Positions 17,227 through 26,021 are shown, numbered from the stretch's first letter. The stretch is 64,000 bases of DNA from Maribacter sp. (GCA_024643345.1 JAHENB010000002.1:89465-153464), one strand, 5' to 3'. Program-made: numbers and translations. Notes: generated by a model from the letters alone, not told the origin.

Positions 17227-19515
17227 ATGAAAAAGTACATATTGGGATTAGGCCTATTTTTCATCTTGCAGCTGACTTGTGCACAAGGCACATTATCCAA
17301 TGAGGCGGCAAGAAACATGGAGATCACACAAAAAGTAGATTCAGTGCTGTCGCTGATGACCCTTCCCGAGAAAATCGGGCAGATGAATCAATATAATGGA
17401 TTTTGGGAGGTCACCGGGCCAACGCCCAAGGATGGGGATGCTGCTAGGAAATATGAGCATTTGAAAGCCGGATTGGTCGGGTCGATGCTCAACGTTAGGG
17501 GCACCGAAGAAGTTGAAAAATTGCAAAAAATAGTGGTCGAGGAAACCCGATTGGGAATTCCGTTGATCATCGGTTTCGATTTGATGCACGGTTACAAAAC
17601 CATAAGTCCTATACCGCTTGCCGAAGCGGCCAGTTGGGACCTTGATGCCATTGGAAACTCGGCTGCTGTGGCAGCGGAAGAGGCGGCGGCCAGTGGCATC
17701 AACTGGACCTTTGCCCCCATGATCGATATTTCAAGGGATGCCCGCTGGGGAAGGGTTATGGAAGGAGCCGGTGAAGACCCTTATTTGGGTAGTAAAATAG
17801 CCTATGCCCGGGTCAAGGGTTTTCAGGGCGATGATCTTGCGGCAACCAATACCATCGCGGCTTGTGCCAAACATTTTGCCGGGTATGGGTTCTCAGAATC
17901 GGGAAGGGATTACAATACGGTCGATGTAGGTACTTCTACCTTGTACAATACCATTTTTCCACCGTTCATGGCCGCCATTGATGCCGATGTGAAAACCATT
18001 ATGAACTCTTTCAATGAACTCAATGGAATACCTGCTACCGGCAACGGCTTCCTCCAAAGATCGGTCCTCAAAGAGGAATGGAAATTTAAGGGATTTGTGG
18101 TCTCCGATTGGGGCTCAATCAATGAAATGATCAACCATGGTTATGCCAAAGATGGGAAGCAGGCTGCTGAACTGGCGGTGAATGCAGGGTCCGACATGGA
18201 CATGGAGTCTTACCACTATGTCAAGTATTTGGAGGGATTGGTCGACTCGGGTGCAGTGGATGAAGCATTGGTCAATGATGCCGTAAAACGGATCTTGCGT
18301 GTAAAATTTGAGCTCGGACTGTTCGATGATCCCTTTAAATATTGCGATCGTGAGCGGGAGAAACAGCTCATAGGGAGCAAAAAAAACATGGATGCTGTCC
18401 TTGACATGGCAAAGAAGTCCATCGTGTTGTTAAAAAACGAGGGCGGACTCTTACCCTTGCAAAAGAGCGGCCTGAAGATTGGGCTCATCGGTCCGTTGGC
18501 CGATGACAAGGATAGTCCACTGGGGAGTTGGCGGTTGGCCGCCGATGACAATTCAGCCGTTTCGGTCTTGGAAGGTCTGAAGGCCTATCCGGGGAATGCC
18601 ATCACCCATAAACAAGGGGTGGCGCTCACCTTGGAGAAACCTTCTTTCATTCTGGAGACCAAGATCAATACCACGGATAGATCCGGTTTTGAAGAGGCCG
18701 TTCAGGCGGCGCGCAACCAAGATGTGGTAATCATGGTTTTGGGCGAACATGGATTCCAGACAGGGGAGGGCAGAAGCAGGGTGTCCTTGGATTTGCCTGG
18801 ACTGCAGCAAGAACTTTTGGAGGCGGTGTACAAGGTAAATAAAAATATTGTCTTGGTACTGATGAACGGCAGGCCATTGGCCATCAATTGGGCCGACACG
18901 AACGTTCCGGCCATTGTGGAGGCCTGGCATTTGGGAACCCAGAGCGGGCATGCCATTGCCCAAGTGCTCTATGGTGATTATAACCCAAGCGGTAAGTTAC
19001 CGATGACCTTTCCAAAAAATGTGGGACAGGTTCCGATCTATTATAACTTTAAGAATACGGGCAGACCAACCATTCCTGCACCTGATTTGGTTTTTTGGTC
19101 GCACTACACCGATATGGACAATGATCCATTGTATCCTTTCGGTCATGGTTTGAGCTACTCCAAGTTCAAGTATGGAGATTTAAAGCTCAGTGAAAATCGC
19201 TTAATCGGGGAAGGAAAGATGGAAGTCTCCTTTACCCTCACCAATATAGGAAAGTACGAGGGTAAAGAAGTGGTACAGTGTTACCTTCGGGATTTGGTCG
19301 CCAGTGTTACCAGACCTGTCAAGGAATTAAAGGATTTTAAAATGGTCTCTTTAAAACCTGGGGAATCGCGGGAGGTGATATTCACTTTGGACAAGTCGAG
19401 CCTGGCCTTTTATTCCGCCAATAATAAGTGGGAAACAGAACCAGGGGACTTCAAGGTATTTGTCGGTGGGAGTTCCAAAACGGTGCTCGAAGGCGATTTT
19501 TCCTATGAACGTTAA
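17227..19515 (+). CDS. bglX: Secreted glycoside hydrolase family 3 (beta-glucosidase type)
   Basis: A 762-residue exported enzyme that probably removes terminal beta-linked glucose or related sugars from oligosaccharides in the periplasm. An N-terminal signal peptide (to about residue 20, CAQG) precedes the GH3 N-domain with CAKHFAGYG at 213-221 and VVSDWGS at 291-297, where Asp294 is the expected nucleophile. The C-domain contains GEHGFQTGEGRSRVSL. A fibronectin-III-like domain ends the protein. The ATG at 17227 is preferred because the signal peptide starts there. Substrate specificity is not readable. The symbol reflects similarity to BglX and is tentative. The nearest SusCD pair is about 18 kb away. 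Confidence 0.92.
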   Translation: MKKYILGLGLFFILQLTCAQGTLSNEAARNMEITQKVDSVLSLMTLPEKIGQMNQYNGFWEVTGPTPKDGDAARKYEHLKAGLVGSMLNVRGTEEVEKLQKIVVEETRLGIPLIIGFDLMHGYKTISPIPLAEAASWDLDAIGNSAAVAAEEAAASGINWTFAPMIDISRDARWGRVMEGAGEDPYLGSKIAYARVKGFQGDDLAATNTIAACAKHFAGYGFSESGRDYNTVDVGTSTLYNTIFPPFMAAIDADVKTIMNSFNELNGIPATGNGFLQRSVLKEEWKFKGFVVSDWGSINEMINHGYAKDGKQAAELAVNAGSDMDMESYHYVKYLEGLVDSGAVDEALVNDAVKRILRVKFELGLFDDPFKYCDREREKQLIGSKKNMDAVLDMAKKSIVLLKNEGGLLPLQKSGLKIGLIGPLADDKDSPLGSWRLAADDNSAVSVLEGLKAYPGNAITHKQGVALTLEKPSFILETKINTTDRSGFEEAVQAARNQDVVIMVLGEHGFQTGEGRSRVSLDLPGLQQELLEAVYKVNKNIVLVLMNGRPLAINWADTNVPAIVEAWHLGTQSGHAIAQVLYGDYNPSGKLPMTFPKNVGQVPIYYNFKNTGRPTIPAPDLVFWSHYTDMDNDPLYPFGHGLSYSKFKYGDLKLSENRLIGEGKMEVSFTLTNIGKYEGKEVVQCYLRDLVASVTRPVKELKDFKMVSLKPGESREVIFTLDKSSLAFYSANNKWETEPGDFKVFVGGSSKTVLEGDFSYER

Positions 19516-19544
19516 GGGTAGATTGAATTTCCGTGGGGTGCGGT

Positions 19545-19958
19545 TCAATGTGGCAACTTGTCTTTCAGGAGTCCATAGGCAAAGGTGCCCAAAACGGCTG
19601 CTGCAATCACGATCGCCATACTTAAGGCCCCCGTTCCCAACAAAATATACATGGGTCCCGGACATGCACCCGCCAAGGCCCAGCCCAGACCAAAGATCGT
19701 TCCGCCGAGCAGATAGCGCACAATTCCCATATTTTTTGGGGTGAAATGAATTTCTTTGCCTTCGATGCTCTTGATTTTCGATTTTTTCAAAAACCAAACC
19801 GAAAGCGCACCAAGCACTACGGCCGAGCCAATGATTCCGTACATGTGAAAAGACTGGAACTTGAACATCTCATAGATTCGGTACCAGGAAACCGCTTCGG
19901 ATTTCACCAAGACTATCCCAAAGAAAATGCCCACCAATAAAAATTTTAGATATTTCAT
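19545..19958 (-). CDS. YeeE/YedE-type membrane protein, short partner (DUF6691-like)
   Basis: A 137-residue inner-membrane protein with four hydrophobic segments (about 5-22, 33-55, 73-95 and 109-130). It contains GWALAGACPGPMY near residue 90, the second conserved Cys motif of the YeeE/YedE sulfur-transport family. I chose ATG at 19958, which overlaps the upstream partner by 4 nt (ATGA); an earlier start would lie within the partner. Together the pair likely form a thiosulfate or sulfur-compound uptake channel; the precise substrate is inferred. Confidence 0.85.
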   Translation of the reverse strand: MKYLKFLLVGIFFGIVLVKSEAVSWYRIYEMFKFQSFHMYGIIGSAVVLGALSVWFLKKSKIKSIEGKEIHFTPKNMGIVRYLLGGTIFGLGWALAGACPGPMYILLGTGALSMAIVIAAAVLGTFAYGLLKDKLPH

Positions 19959-20518
19959 ATACCAAAAATTAAGGGTAACAATACATGGGTCATGAACAAC
20001 CCACCGATAAAAAAGCCGATTACCGCGATCAGGGAGGGCAATTGCAAGTTGCTTAGCCCCGTGATGGCATGGCCAGAGGTGCATCCTCCGGCATACCGGG
20101 TCCCGAAGCCCACCAGAAAACCGCCCACGATCAATATGGCCAGACCTTTCAAGCTTAATACGGCAGACCAGTCGTATATTTCCGCTGGCAACAAAGATTC
20201 TCCGACATGTTCAAAACCGAGCGCTCCTAAATCGCTTACCGTTTTGGGATTCAAATCGATCGTTGCGCCGTTCGATAAAAAATTGACGGCGATAAAACCA
20301 CCGATCATGGCGCCAAGGACCACGATGAGATTCCATCGCTGGGCCTTCCAATCGAACTTAAAGAAATCGGCATATTTGGCACCGCCTCCAATGGCACACA
20401 AGGTCCTGAGGTTAGAAGACATGCCAAAGGTCTTGCCAAAATAAATCAGCAAGAACATGATGGCAGCGATCAAAGGGCCGGAAACATACCATGGCCAGGG
20501 TTGTAAGAGAAAATCCAT
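19955..20518 (-). CDS. YeeE/YedE family transporter, long partner
   Basis: A 187-residue inner-membrane protein with about five transmembrane segments. It contains GTRYAGGCTSGHAITG near residue 140, whose conserved Cys is known in YeeE to handle thiosulfate. ATG at 20518 gives MDFLLQPWPWYVSG; an in-frame start 13 codons upstream gives a Cys/Lys-rich extension that looks untranslated. It is the first gene of a two-gene unit with the DUF6691-like partner. The two halves are a split version of the fused E. coli protein. Confidence 0.87.
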   Translation of the reverse strand: MDFLLQPWPWYVSGPLIAAIMFLLIYFGKTFGMSSNLRTLCAIGGGAKYADFFKFDWKAQRWNLIVVLGAMIGGFIAVNFLSNGATIDLNPKTVSDLGALGFEHVGESLLPAEIYDWSAVLSLKGLAILIVGGFLVGFGTRYAGGCTSGHAITGLSNLQLPSLIAVIGFFIGGLFMTHVLLPLIFGI

Positions 20519-20695
20519 AAAATTTAATTTTTTGCAAATATAGCATGATTTGGACAAGCGGGATGTAACGCTTGTTACATTGATGCAGAAATACGAGAAA
20601 TAAAGAACCCAATCTTAAAAAGACGTGGTTTTCTGAGTGTCGTGACCCCGACAAGATTACCGATGGTTTTCTTTGGACTTCAGTGTTGCAAATAG

Positions 20696-20725
20696 AAAAC
20701 CACGGGCTATCGCCCTGGTTTTTTT
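20696..20725. terminator. Hairpin with GGGC-TATC-GCCC core
   Basis: AAAACCA (20696-20702) pairs with TGGTTTT (20716-20722), with an inner stem GGGC/GCCC and loop TATC. A run of T follows on the forward strand. It could be a second terminator behind tRNA-Arg or a mobile palindrome; no gene ends into it on the forward strand. Confidence 0.5.
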
Positions 20726-20764
20726 GATTCCAAGGCATCAAGCTATCGCTCTGCCTTTCCATAA

Positions 20765-20795
20765 AAAAGAACCACGTCTAAAAAGACGTGGTTTT
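20765..20795 (-). terminator. Terminator of tRNA-Arg
   Basis: AACCACGTCT (20770-20779), loop AAAA and AGACGTGGTT (20784-20793) form a perfect 10-bp stem 10 nt beyond the tRNA 3' end. On the reverse strand a T-rich run (reading 20769-20762) follows. Confidence 0.75.
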
Positions 20796-20805
20796 CTGAG
20801 TGTCG

Positions 20806-20879
20806 TGACCCCGACAAGATTCGAACCTGTAACCTTCTCATTCGTAGTGAGATGCGCTATCCAGTTGCGCCACGGGGCC
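20806..20879 (-). tRNA. tRNA-Arg (anticodon ACG)
   Basis: A 74-nt cloverleaf on the reverse strand. GGCCCCG pairs with CGGGGTC and the discriminator is A. The anticodon stem TCTCA/TGAGA encloses loop CTACGAA, giving ACG. The T loop is GGTTCGAATC. CCA is not encoded. Confidence 0.96.
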
Positions 20880-21000
20880 GTTATTGTTAATATTCACCCT
20901 GTTCGCGCTTTTCCCAGCAAGCAAACATATTTGGTATTTGCAAAGGAGCGCAAATATATTTCTTTTTACATTTAACCACAAACTAACGGCAATCTAAATC

Positions 21001-21516
21001 ATGGATTTAAAAAGCTATATCAGGGATATCCAAGACTTTCCCACACCTGGAGTGGTATTCAAGGATATTACCCCACTACTGCAAGACAAGCACGCCTTTG
21101 ACGCGGCGCTCAAAGCTCTGGTTCAATTGATCGGCACCCATCATATCGATAAAGTGGTAGGAATGGAAAGTAGGGGTTTTTTCTTTGGGCCACTTTTGGC
21201 CTCACATTATAAAGCGGGCTTCGTTCCAGTTCGTAAAATAGGGAAACTACCGGCACCTAAAATAGGCCAGACCTATCAACTGGAGTATGGTATGGATACC
21301 CTGGAAATCCATGAAGACAGTATTCAAAAAGGGGAGAAGGTAATGATCCATGATGACGTGCTGGCCACAGGAGGTACCGCAAGGGCTGCATGCCAGCTGG
21401 TAGAACGGTTGGGTGGGAAAATTGTACTCTGTAACTTTTTGATAGAACTCGATTTTTTGAAAGGACGGGATAAATTAAAAGACCAACATCTGTTAAAATC
21501 ATTGCTGCACTATTGA
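21001..21516 (+). CDS. apt: Adenine phosphoribosyltransferase
   Basis: Salvages adenine to AMP with PRPP in the cytoplasm. The 171-residue protein has DFPTPGVVFKDITPLL near residue 12, GMESRGFFFGPLLA near 57 and the PRPP-binding motif VMIHDDVLATGGTARA near 115. Length and motifs are typical. Its 3' end overlaps by 7 nt the end of a small convergent gene. Confidence 0.96.
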   Translation: MDLKSYIRDIQDFPTPGVVFKDITPLLQDKHAFDAALKALVQLIGTHHIDKVVGMESRGFFFGPLLASHYKAGFVPVRKIGKLPAPKIGQTYQLEYGMDTLEIHEDSIQKGEKVMIHDDVLATGGTARAACQLVERLGGKIVLCNFLIELDFLKGRDKLKDQHLLKSLLHY

Positions 21517-21665
21517 TCCAGCGCCCTTGTCGTTACAAAATAACGCCATGCGATAAGGGCCAATTGCAATTTGGTGGCTTTGGCGAGATCCAAGCTTTTT
21601 TTGGAAAAGGACGGCAGCAGTGCCTTGTTCAATTTGGCCACGAATTTAAAAATCGTATTTTTCAT
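21510..21665 (-). CDS. Small conserved basic protein, unknown function
   Basis: A 51-residue protein from the ATG at 21665, beginning MKNTIFKFVAKLNKALLPS. It is basic and helical, and ends with a more hydrophobic patch containing ALIAWRYFVTTRALDQ. I recall similar small proteins in other Flavobacteriaceae, sometimes named as SsrA-binding protein; the sequence does not resemble the SmpB core, so I do not adopt that name. It converges on apt with a 7-nt overlap. An in-frame ATG nine codons upstream is possible. Confidence 0.6.
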   Translation of the reverse strand: MKNTIFKFVAKLNKALLPSFSKKSLDLAKATKLQLALIAWRYFVTTRALDQ

Positions 21666-21756
21666 CCTTGTACTTTTCTTCAAATATAGCATCTTCTTTC
21701 AAGGAAAGCAGTTCTATGGTGGCAAGTATATCTCAGAATTCAAGCAGGCACTTGAT

Positions 21757-21819
21757 TTATAAATAGGTCAAGACCAAGGCAAGCAACAAGATCAATAGCA
21801 ATTTTACGAAGGCAATCAT
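21757..21819 (-). CDS. Possible 20-residue hydrophobic peptide
   Basis: An ATG at 21819 opens a 20-residue frame, MIAFVKLLLILLLALVLTYL, stopped by TAA. The composition is a single transmembrane helix with one Lys. It lies in a non-coding stretch, on the same strand as the small gene at 21510. It could be a membrane micropeptide or chance; no promoter motif was confirmed. Confidence 0.25.
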   Translation of the reverse strand: MIAFVKLLLILLLALVLTYL

Positions 21820-22383
21820 TTTATTAAATATTTTGGTTAATCTCCATTTTTTAGCGTGCAACGGAATCATAGCACAGATTCATTCAGCACGATTTGGATT
21901 CAAGATATAAAACAATAATGCTTGGTCACTAATGATTGACCGTATATTAATGAGATTGAATACAATATTGTAAGTAAAAAGATGGTATCGATGCAAAAAT
22001 GTCAATGTTTCCCTTATGTGAAGTAATAAAATGTAATTATAAAACAGGCTTACTATTTCAGAAAAGAACATTTGAAGGGGCTTTTTCTTCAATATCTGTA
22101 ATGCCAAGGCCGATTTTCTCAAAAAAAAGGACCTTTTCGCTCTTTTGATTCCTGAACGGAAAAAATCCGATCCTTTTTTAATTGGATATTTTTGTGCAAC
22201 GATCAATAATAAAATGATCGTGTTGGCTCATTCTAGTTTTTTGGTAGTGATTTCGACCATGCCTTCCTCGGTTTTACTGTCATATTGTTTAGTTAATCAA
22301 CCAAATTAATAGTTATTGAGCATATAGATAATTCGTAAGTAAATTGGTAAAGAACGCGCCCAAAGAAACAGTCGGGCATAGGT
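21820..22383. other. AT-rich intergenic region without a convincing gene
   Basis: This 560-bp stretch holds only a reverse-strand frame of 108 codons (21880-22206) with no recognisable domain and an amino acid make-up of AT-rich DNA. No tRNA or clear structured RNA was recognised. The promoter for the exchanger gene starts at its right end. Confidence 0.5.
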
Positions 22384-22391
22384 TATATTTG
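22384..22391 (+). promoter_or_regulatory. TAnnTTTG promoter element for the exchanger gene
   Basis: TATATTTG lies 16 nt before the ATG at 22408. No well-spaced -33 element is seen. Confidence 0.5.
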
Positions 22392-22407
22392 TAAAAAAAA
22401 AATTGCT

Positions 22408-23346
22408 ATGCTTCATCTGCTGCTCATTATTTCCGGATTGACCTTTTTGATTCTGGGCGGCAATTGGCTACTGAAGTCGGCGGTATCCCTGGCCCTAAGT
22501 TTAAATGTCCCCAAAATTGTGATTGGAATGACTGTGGTGTCATTTGCCACTTCCGCTCCTGAATTGATCGTTAGTGTCAATGCGGCCATTGAAGGTTTTC
22601 CGGATTTGGCGCTGGGCAACGTGGTAGGGTCCAACATTGCCAATCTGGCCTTGGTGTTGGGCATAACCGTTATTTTAGGACACATTGATGTGAACAGAAG
22701 TTTCTATATAACCGACTGGCCCATGATGATGCTTGCCTCGTTGTTGTTTTTCGGCTTTATCTATTTTGACGGCACGCTGCAACGGTATGAAGGTATCATC
22801 ATGGTCATTTTTCTCTTTCTGTTCTTGGTGTATCTTCTGCGTTTTCAGAAACCGGCGGTATTCGACGAGCTACCCGAAGATGACGTGCCCTTACCTTGGT
22901 TTAAGACTGCACTTTTTTTTGGTATGGGCGGCATGGCCCTCTGGGGTGGCTCTGAGCTATTGATACAGGGATCGGTGGGCCTTGCCAATGCATATGGGGT
23001 AAGTGAGCGGGCGATAGGGGTTACCGTGGTTTCCGTAGGCACCAGTATTCCAGAATTGGCCGCCTCGGTCATTGCCATGCTCAAAAAGGAAAAGGCCATT
23101 TCGGTGGGTAATTTGATCGGTTCCAACATTTTTAACCTCTTGGCGGTTTTGGGCATCACCGCGATCATAACGCCTATTACGGCAATGGATCCAAGACTCT
23201 TGGACAGTGATATTTTTTGGATGTTGGGCGTTTCTTTTTTAATGCTTCCTCTGGTTTTTTTGCCCAAGGGTATGCGACTGGGCTGGCAAGACGGCATAGT
23301 TCTTCTTGCGGTCTATTGTATATTTCTCTATTTTACGTTGCTCTAA
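22408..23346 (+). CDS. Calcium/sodium antiporter, YrbG/CaCA family
   Basis: A 312-residue inner-membrane protein with about ten transmembrane helices. It shows the two inverted alpha repeats of Na/Ca exchangers: SFATSAPELIVSV with GNVVGSNIANL near residues 48-85, and SVGTSIPELAASV with GNLIGSNIFNL near 210-250. The acidic residues in the PEL motifs bind the ions. It is followed 16 nt later by the carboxypeptidase-regulatory-domain gene, so the two may share a transcript. Confidence 0.93.
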   Translation: MLHLLLIISGLTFLILGGNWLLKSAVSLALSLNVPKIVIGMTVVSFATSAPELIVSVNAAIEGFPDLALGNVVGSNIANLALVLGITVILGHIDVNRSFYITDWPMMMLASLLFFGFIYFDGTLQRYEGIIMVIFLFLFLVYLLRFQKPAVFDELPEDDVPLPWFKTALFFGMGGMALWGGSELLIQGSVGLANAYGVSERAIGVTVVSVGTSIPELAASVIAMLKKEKAISVGNLIGSNIFNLLAVLGITAIITPITAMDPRLLDSDIFWMLGVSFLMLPLVFLPKGMRLGWQDGIVLLAVYCIFLYFTLL

Positions 23347-23362
23347 TATACTTACCATCAAT

Positions 23363-24946
23363 ATGTGCCGTAAACTTGCCGCTACCATGTTAATATTCCT
23401 GTTGGCATGGCAGACCTATGCACAACAAGAATTCTTAAGGGGAAGGCTCCTCGACGCCCAGTCCCGGGAACCCGTCCCCTTTGCCACCGTTCGGGTCAAG
23501 GGCTATGCCCTGGGCGTCATCTCCAATAGTGACGGGGGTTTTCAGATTCCACAAAAGTATAAGGACCTAGGCGGGTTTTTGGTCATCTCCTGTATGGGAT
23601 ACGAAACCAGGGAAATACCTTTGGCCGCTTTTTCAACCAACCAAATTAGTATCATTGGACTTGGGCCGGGGGTTTTTCGATTGTCGGAAGCCGTGGTGCG
23701 CGCCGAAAAGAAAAAAAGGCTTTCGGCACGTGCGATCGTGCGCAGGGCCATTGCCGCCATTTCGAAAAACTATCCCACCAATACCTTCTCCACCGTGGGT
23801 TATTATCGCGATTACCAGTTGCGGGAAAGTAACTATGTGAATTTGAACGAGGCCATCCTCGAGGTTTTTGATCAGGGTTTTCAGATGCCCGATCAAACCA
23901 CTTCTCAGGTCAAGTTCTTTGAGTACAAAGAAAATATCGAATTTGAGCGCGACTCGCTGGCACAGCGATCTTACAACTATGAAAGTTGGGAAAAGGTGAT
24001 CGATAAGGCCTTTCTCAAAAATTATGGAGGCAACGAATTTACCATCTTGAGGATACACGATGCGATAAGAAACCACCAAATCAATTCCTACGATTTTGTG
24101 AACCGCTTCGACAAGGATATGTTAAACAACCATTCCTTCAAAAAGGAGGCCAATACACTATTGGGCGATGAGGTCCTGTATACGATCAAGTTCAGTAAAG
24201 TGTTACCTGCCTATAGCGCCATGGGCACCTTGTATATTTCAAAACGTGATTTTGCCATCCATAAAATGGTTTATGCCCTATATGACAACACCAGGCAATA
24301 CAAAAGTATTGGGGGCAGTAATCAACTTCTAAAGGATAAAAAATTGATTTTCGAGGTAAGTACCGAATACCATAGAAATGGGGATAAAATGTATCTGAGC
24401 TACATTTCGTTCCACAACACTTTTCAACTCCGTTTGCCGCCTTTGTTCAATGTAAGGTATTTGGTAGTAAATTCAGAATCGGAATACTTTGAAGTAGAAT
24501 TCGATGAAATACCAAATTTTGAAACGGCAATTTCGCCTGAAAATTATAAATTCAAGTTTAAGGGCGACAGGCTGAAGTTCAAAAAAATCGTAGGGGATTC
24601 AAGGCAGGTGCGCCTGTATCCCGATCTCAATAAGGCCCGATCCGAAATCATGTTCCGGGAACTTTATACGGCCGGAATAAAGAAATCGATAGGGAAAGAA
24701 TTGCTCAGTGCCGAATTTCGTAATATTGTCGACCTTCACGGCAATCTGCTCCATTCCCCCAGATATCAAGATTATGACCAGTTCCGGGAGTTTTTTGTAC
24801 AACAGCTGAAGCCTTTTGTCACCATGCCGACCGACAGCCTGTTGATGAAGAAAGACAGGCCCATATTTAAAGGCCAGCCCATTATGAAACCAGACAATTT
24901 TAAAGACTATTGGATGAACACGCCCCTTCAAAAAGTGGCAAACTAA
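23363..24946 (+). CDS. Secreted protein with carboxypeptidase-regulatory-like domain
   Basis: A 527-residue protein with a signal peptide (MCRKLAATMLIFLLAWQTYAQ). The N-terminal CarboxypepD_reg-like domain (about residues 24-100) has GRLLDAQSREPVPFATV and the SCMGYETRE strand. The rest is a long beta-rich region with no identified catalytic motif. It resembles the many envelope-associated proteins with this domain in Bacteroidota, which often lie in the periplasm or outer membrane. I chose ATG at 23363, which keeps it clear of the upstream gene. Function unknown. Confidence 0.8.
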   Translation: MCRKLAATMLIFLLAWQTYAQQEFLRGRLLDAQSREPVPFATVRVKGYALGVISNSDGGFQIPQKYKDLGGFLVISCMGYETREIPLAAFSTNQISIIGLGPGVFRLSEAVVRAEKKKRLSARAIVRRAIAAISKNYPTNTFSTVGYYRDYQLRESNYVNLNEAILEVFDQGFQMPDQTTSQVKFFEYKENIEFERDSLAQRSYNYESWEKVIDKAFLKNYGGNEFTILRIHDAIRNHQINSYDFVNRFDKDMLNNHSFKKEANTLLGDEVLYTIKFSKVLPAYSAMGTLYISKRDFAIHKMVYALYDNTRQYKSIGGSNQLLKDKKLIFEVSTEYHRNGDKMYLSYISFHNTFQLRLPPLFNVRYLVVNSESEYFEVEFDEIPNFETAISPENYKFKFKGDRLKFKKIVGDSRQVRLYPDLNKARSEIMFRELYTAGIKKSIGKELLSAEFRNIVDLHGNLLHSPRYQDYDQFREFFVQQLKPFVTMPTDSLLMKKDRPIFKGQPIMKPDNFKDYWMNTPLQKVAN

Positions 24947-24980
24947 AAAACCGCTCCTGCATGAACAGGAAGCGGTTTTT
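24945..24980. terminator. Bidirectional terminator between the 23363 gene and glnA
   Basis: AAAAAACCGCT-CCTG (24945-24958) pairs with CAGGA-AGCGGTTTTT (24966-24980) around a short loop. It lies between convergent genes. Confidence 0.8.
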
Positions 24981-25004
24981 GATTTAACAACAAAATAGGC
25001 AATT

Positions 25005-26021
25005 TTATACCTTGGCCGATTTTACGGTTTTAATGATTCTACCGGCTATTTTATATGGATCTCCATTGGAGGCGGGTCGCCTATCTTCCAGCCATCCTTT
25101 CCATCCACTTTCAACAGTGGCGATCGGAATTCGGATCGAGGCGCCCCTGTCGGAAATACCATAACTGAAATCATGGATAGAAGCGGTTTCGTGCTTCCCG
25201 GTCAAACGCTGGTCATTGAATTCCCCATATACGGCAATATGCTCTTCGACCACTGGCCTGAAGGCTTCACATATTTTTTCATAGATCGCTTTGGAACCTG
25301 CGGTACGCAAAGTGGAGTTCGAGAAATTGGCGTGCATGCCCGATCCGTTCCAGTCCATATCCTTGCCCAATGGTTTTGGGTGGTACTCAATATAGTAGCC
25401 GTATTTTTCGGTCAAACGATCCAGAAGGTAACGTGCCACCCATAATTCATCCCCGGCCAGTTTGGCACCTTTGGCGAACAATTGGAATTCCCACTGCCCA
25501 CAGGCCACTTCCTGGTTAATGCCTTCAAAGTTGATGCCGGCCGCAATGCAAAGATTTGCATGCTCTTCCACCAATTCCCTACCATGGGTATTTTTACCAC
25601 CGACCGAGCAATAGTACATGCCCTGAGGTGCAGGGTAACCGCCTATTGGGAAGCCCAACGGTAGTTGGGTATGGGTGTCCATGATAAAGTATTCTTGTTC
25701 AAAACCGAACCAGAAATCATTGTCATCATCGTCAATGGTTGCCCTGCCATTAGATATGTGCGGTGTTCCATCTGCATTCATTACTTCGGTCATTACCAAA
25801 AAACCGTCCTTTCTTTCCGGGTCTGGGAAAAGGGCCACGGGTTTCAACAAACAATCTGACGAACCGCCTTCGGCCTGCCTTGTTGAACTTCCGTCGAAAG
25901 ACCATACCGGACAATCTTCCAATTTGCCGCCAAATTTATTTACGACTTTCGTTTTGCTACGCATGTTCTGGGTGGGGAAATATCCATCTAACCAGATGTA
26001 TTCTAATTTAGTTTTGCTCAT
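25005..26021 (-). CDS. glnA: Glutamine synthetase, type II (eukaryotic-like)
   Basis: Makes glutamine from glutamate and ammonium using ATP. The 338-residue length and motifs (WSFDGSST near residue 42, WFGFEQEYF near 107, GINQEVACGQWEF near 165, WNGSGMHANFS near 224) identify type II, which forms a decamer. Type II is unusual in bacteria overall but frequent in flavobacteria. The gene is divergent from the type III gene glnN; the 211-bp space holds the TACCCC-N10-GGGGTA site. The symbol is used loosely for GSII. Confidence 0.94.
   Translation of the reverse strand: MSKTKLEYIWLDGYFPTQNMRSKTKVVNKFGGKLEDCPVWSFDGSSTRQAEGGSSDCLLKPVALFPDPERKDGFLVMTEVMNADGTPHISNGRATIDDDDNDFWFGFEQEYFIMDTHTQLPLGFPIGGYPAPQGMYYCSVGGKNTHGRELVEEHANLCIAAGINFEGINQEVACGQWEFQLFAKGAKLAGDELWVARYLLDRLTEKYGYYIEYHPKPLGKDMDWNGSGMHANFSNSTLRTAGSKAIYEKICEAFRPVVEEHIAVYGEFNDQRLTGKHETASIHDFSYGISDRGASIRIPIATVESGWKGWLEDRRPASNGDPYKIAGRIIKTVKSAKV

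Larger units (their letters stand above)
20600..20821. repeat. 43-bp direct repeat including the tRNA-Arg 3' end
   Basis: The 43 bases at 20616-20658 recur without change at 20779-20821, offset by 163 bp. In the second copy 16 of these bases are the 3' end of tRNA-Arg(ACG); the other 27 lie downstream of it and include half of its terminator hairpin. The first copy is therefore a tRNA 3' fragment without the rest of the gene. Weaker similarity extends a further 12-15 bp to the left of each copy. At least three hairpins lie between 20614 and 20795. Confidence 0.85.

Noticed and set aside
20614-20880. Active integrative element at tRNA-Arg
   Set aside because: Only 163 bp separate the two repeats and no integrase is near; at most a relic.
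21880-22206. 108-codon reverse-strand ORF
   Set aside because: No domain, AT-rich composition, no promoter or conserved motif, and lies in a low-coding region. Kept as intergenic.
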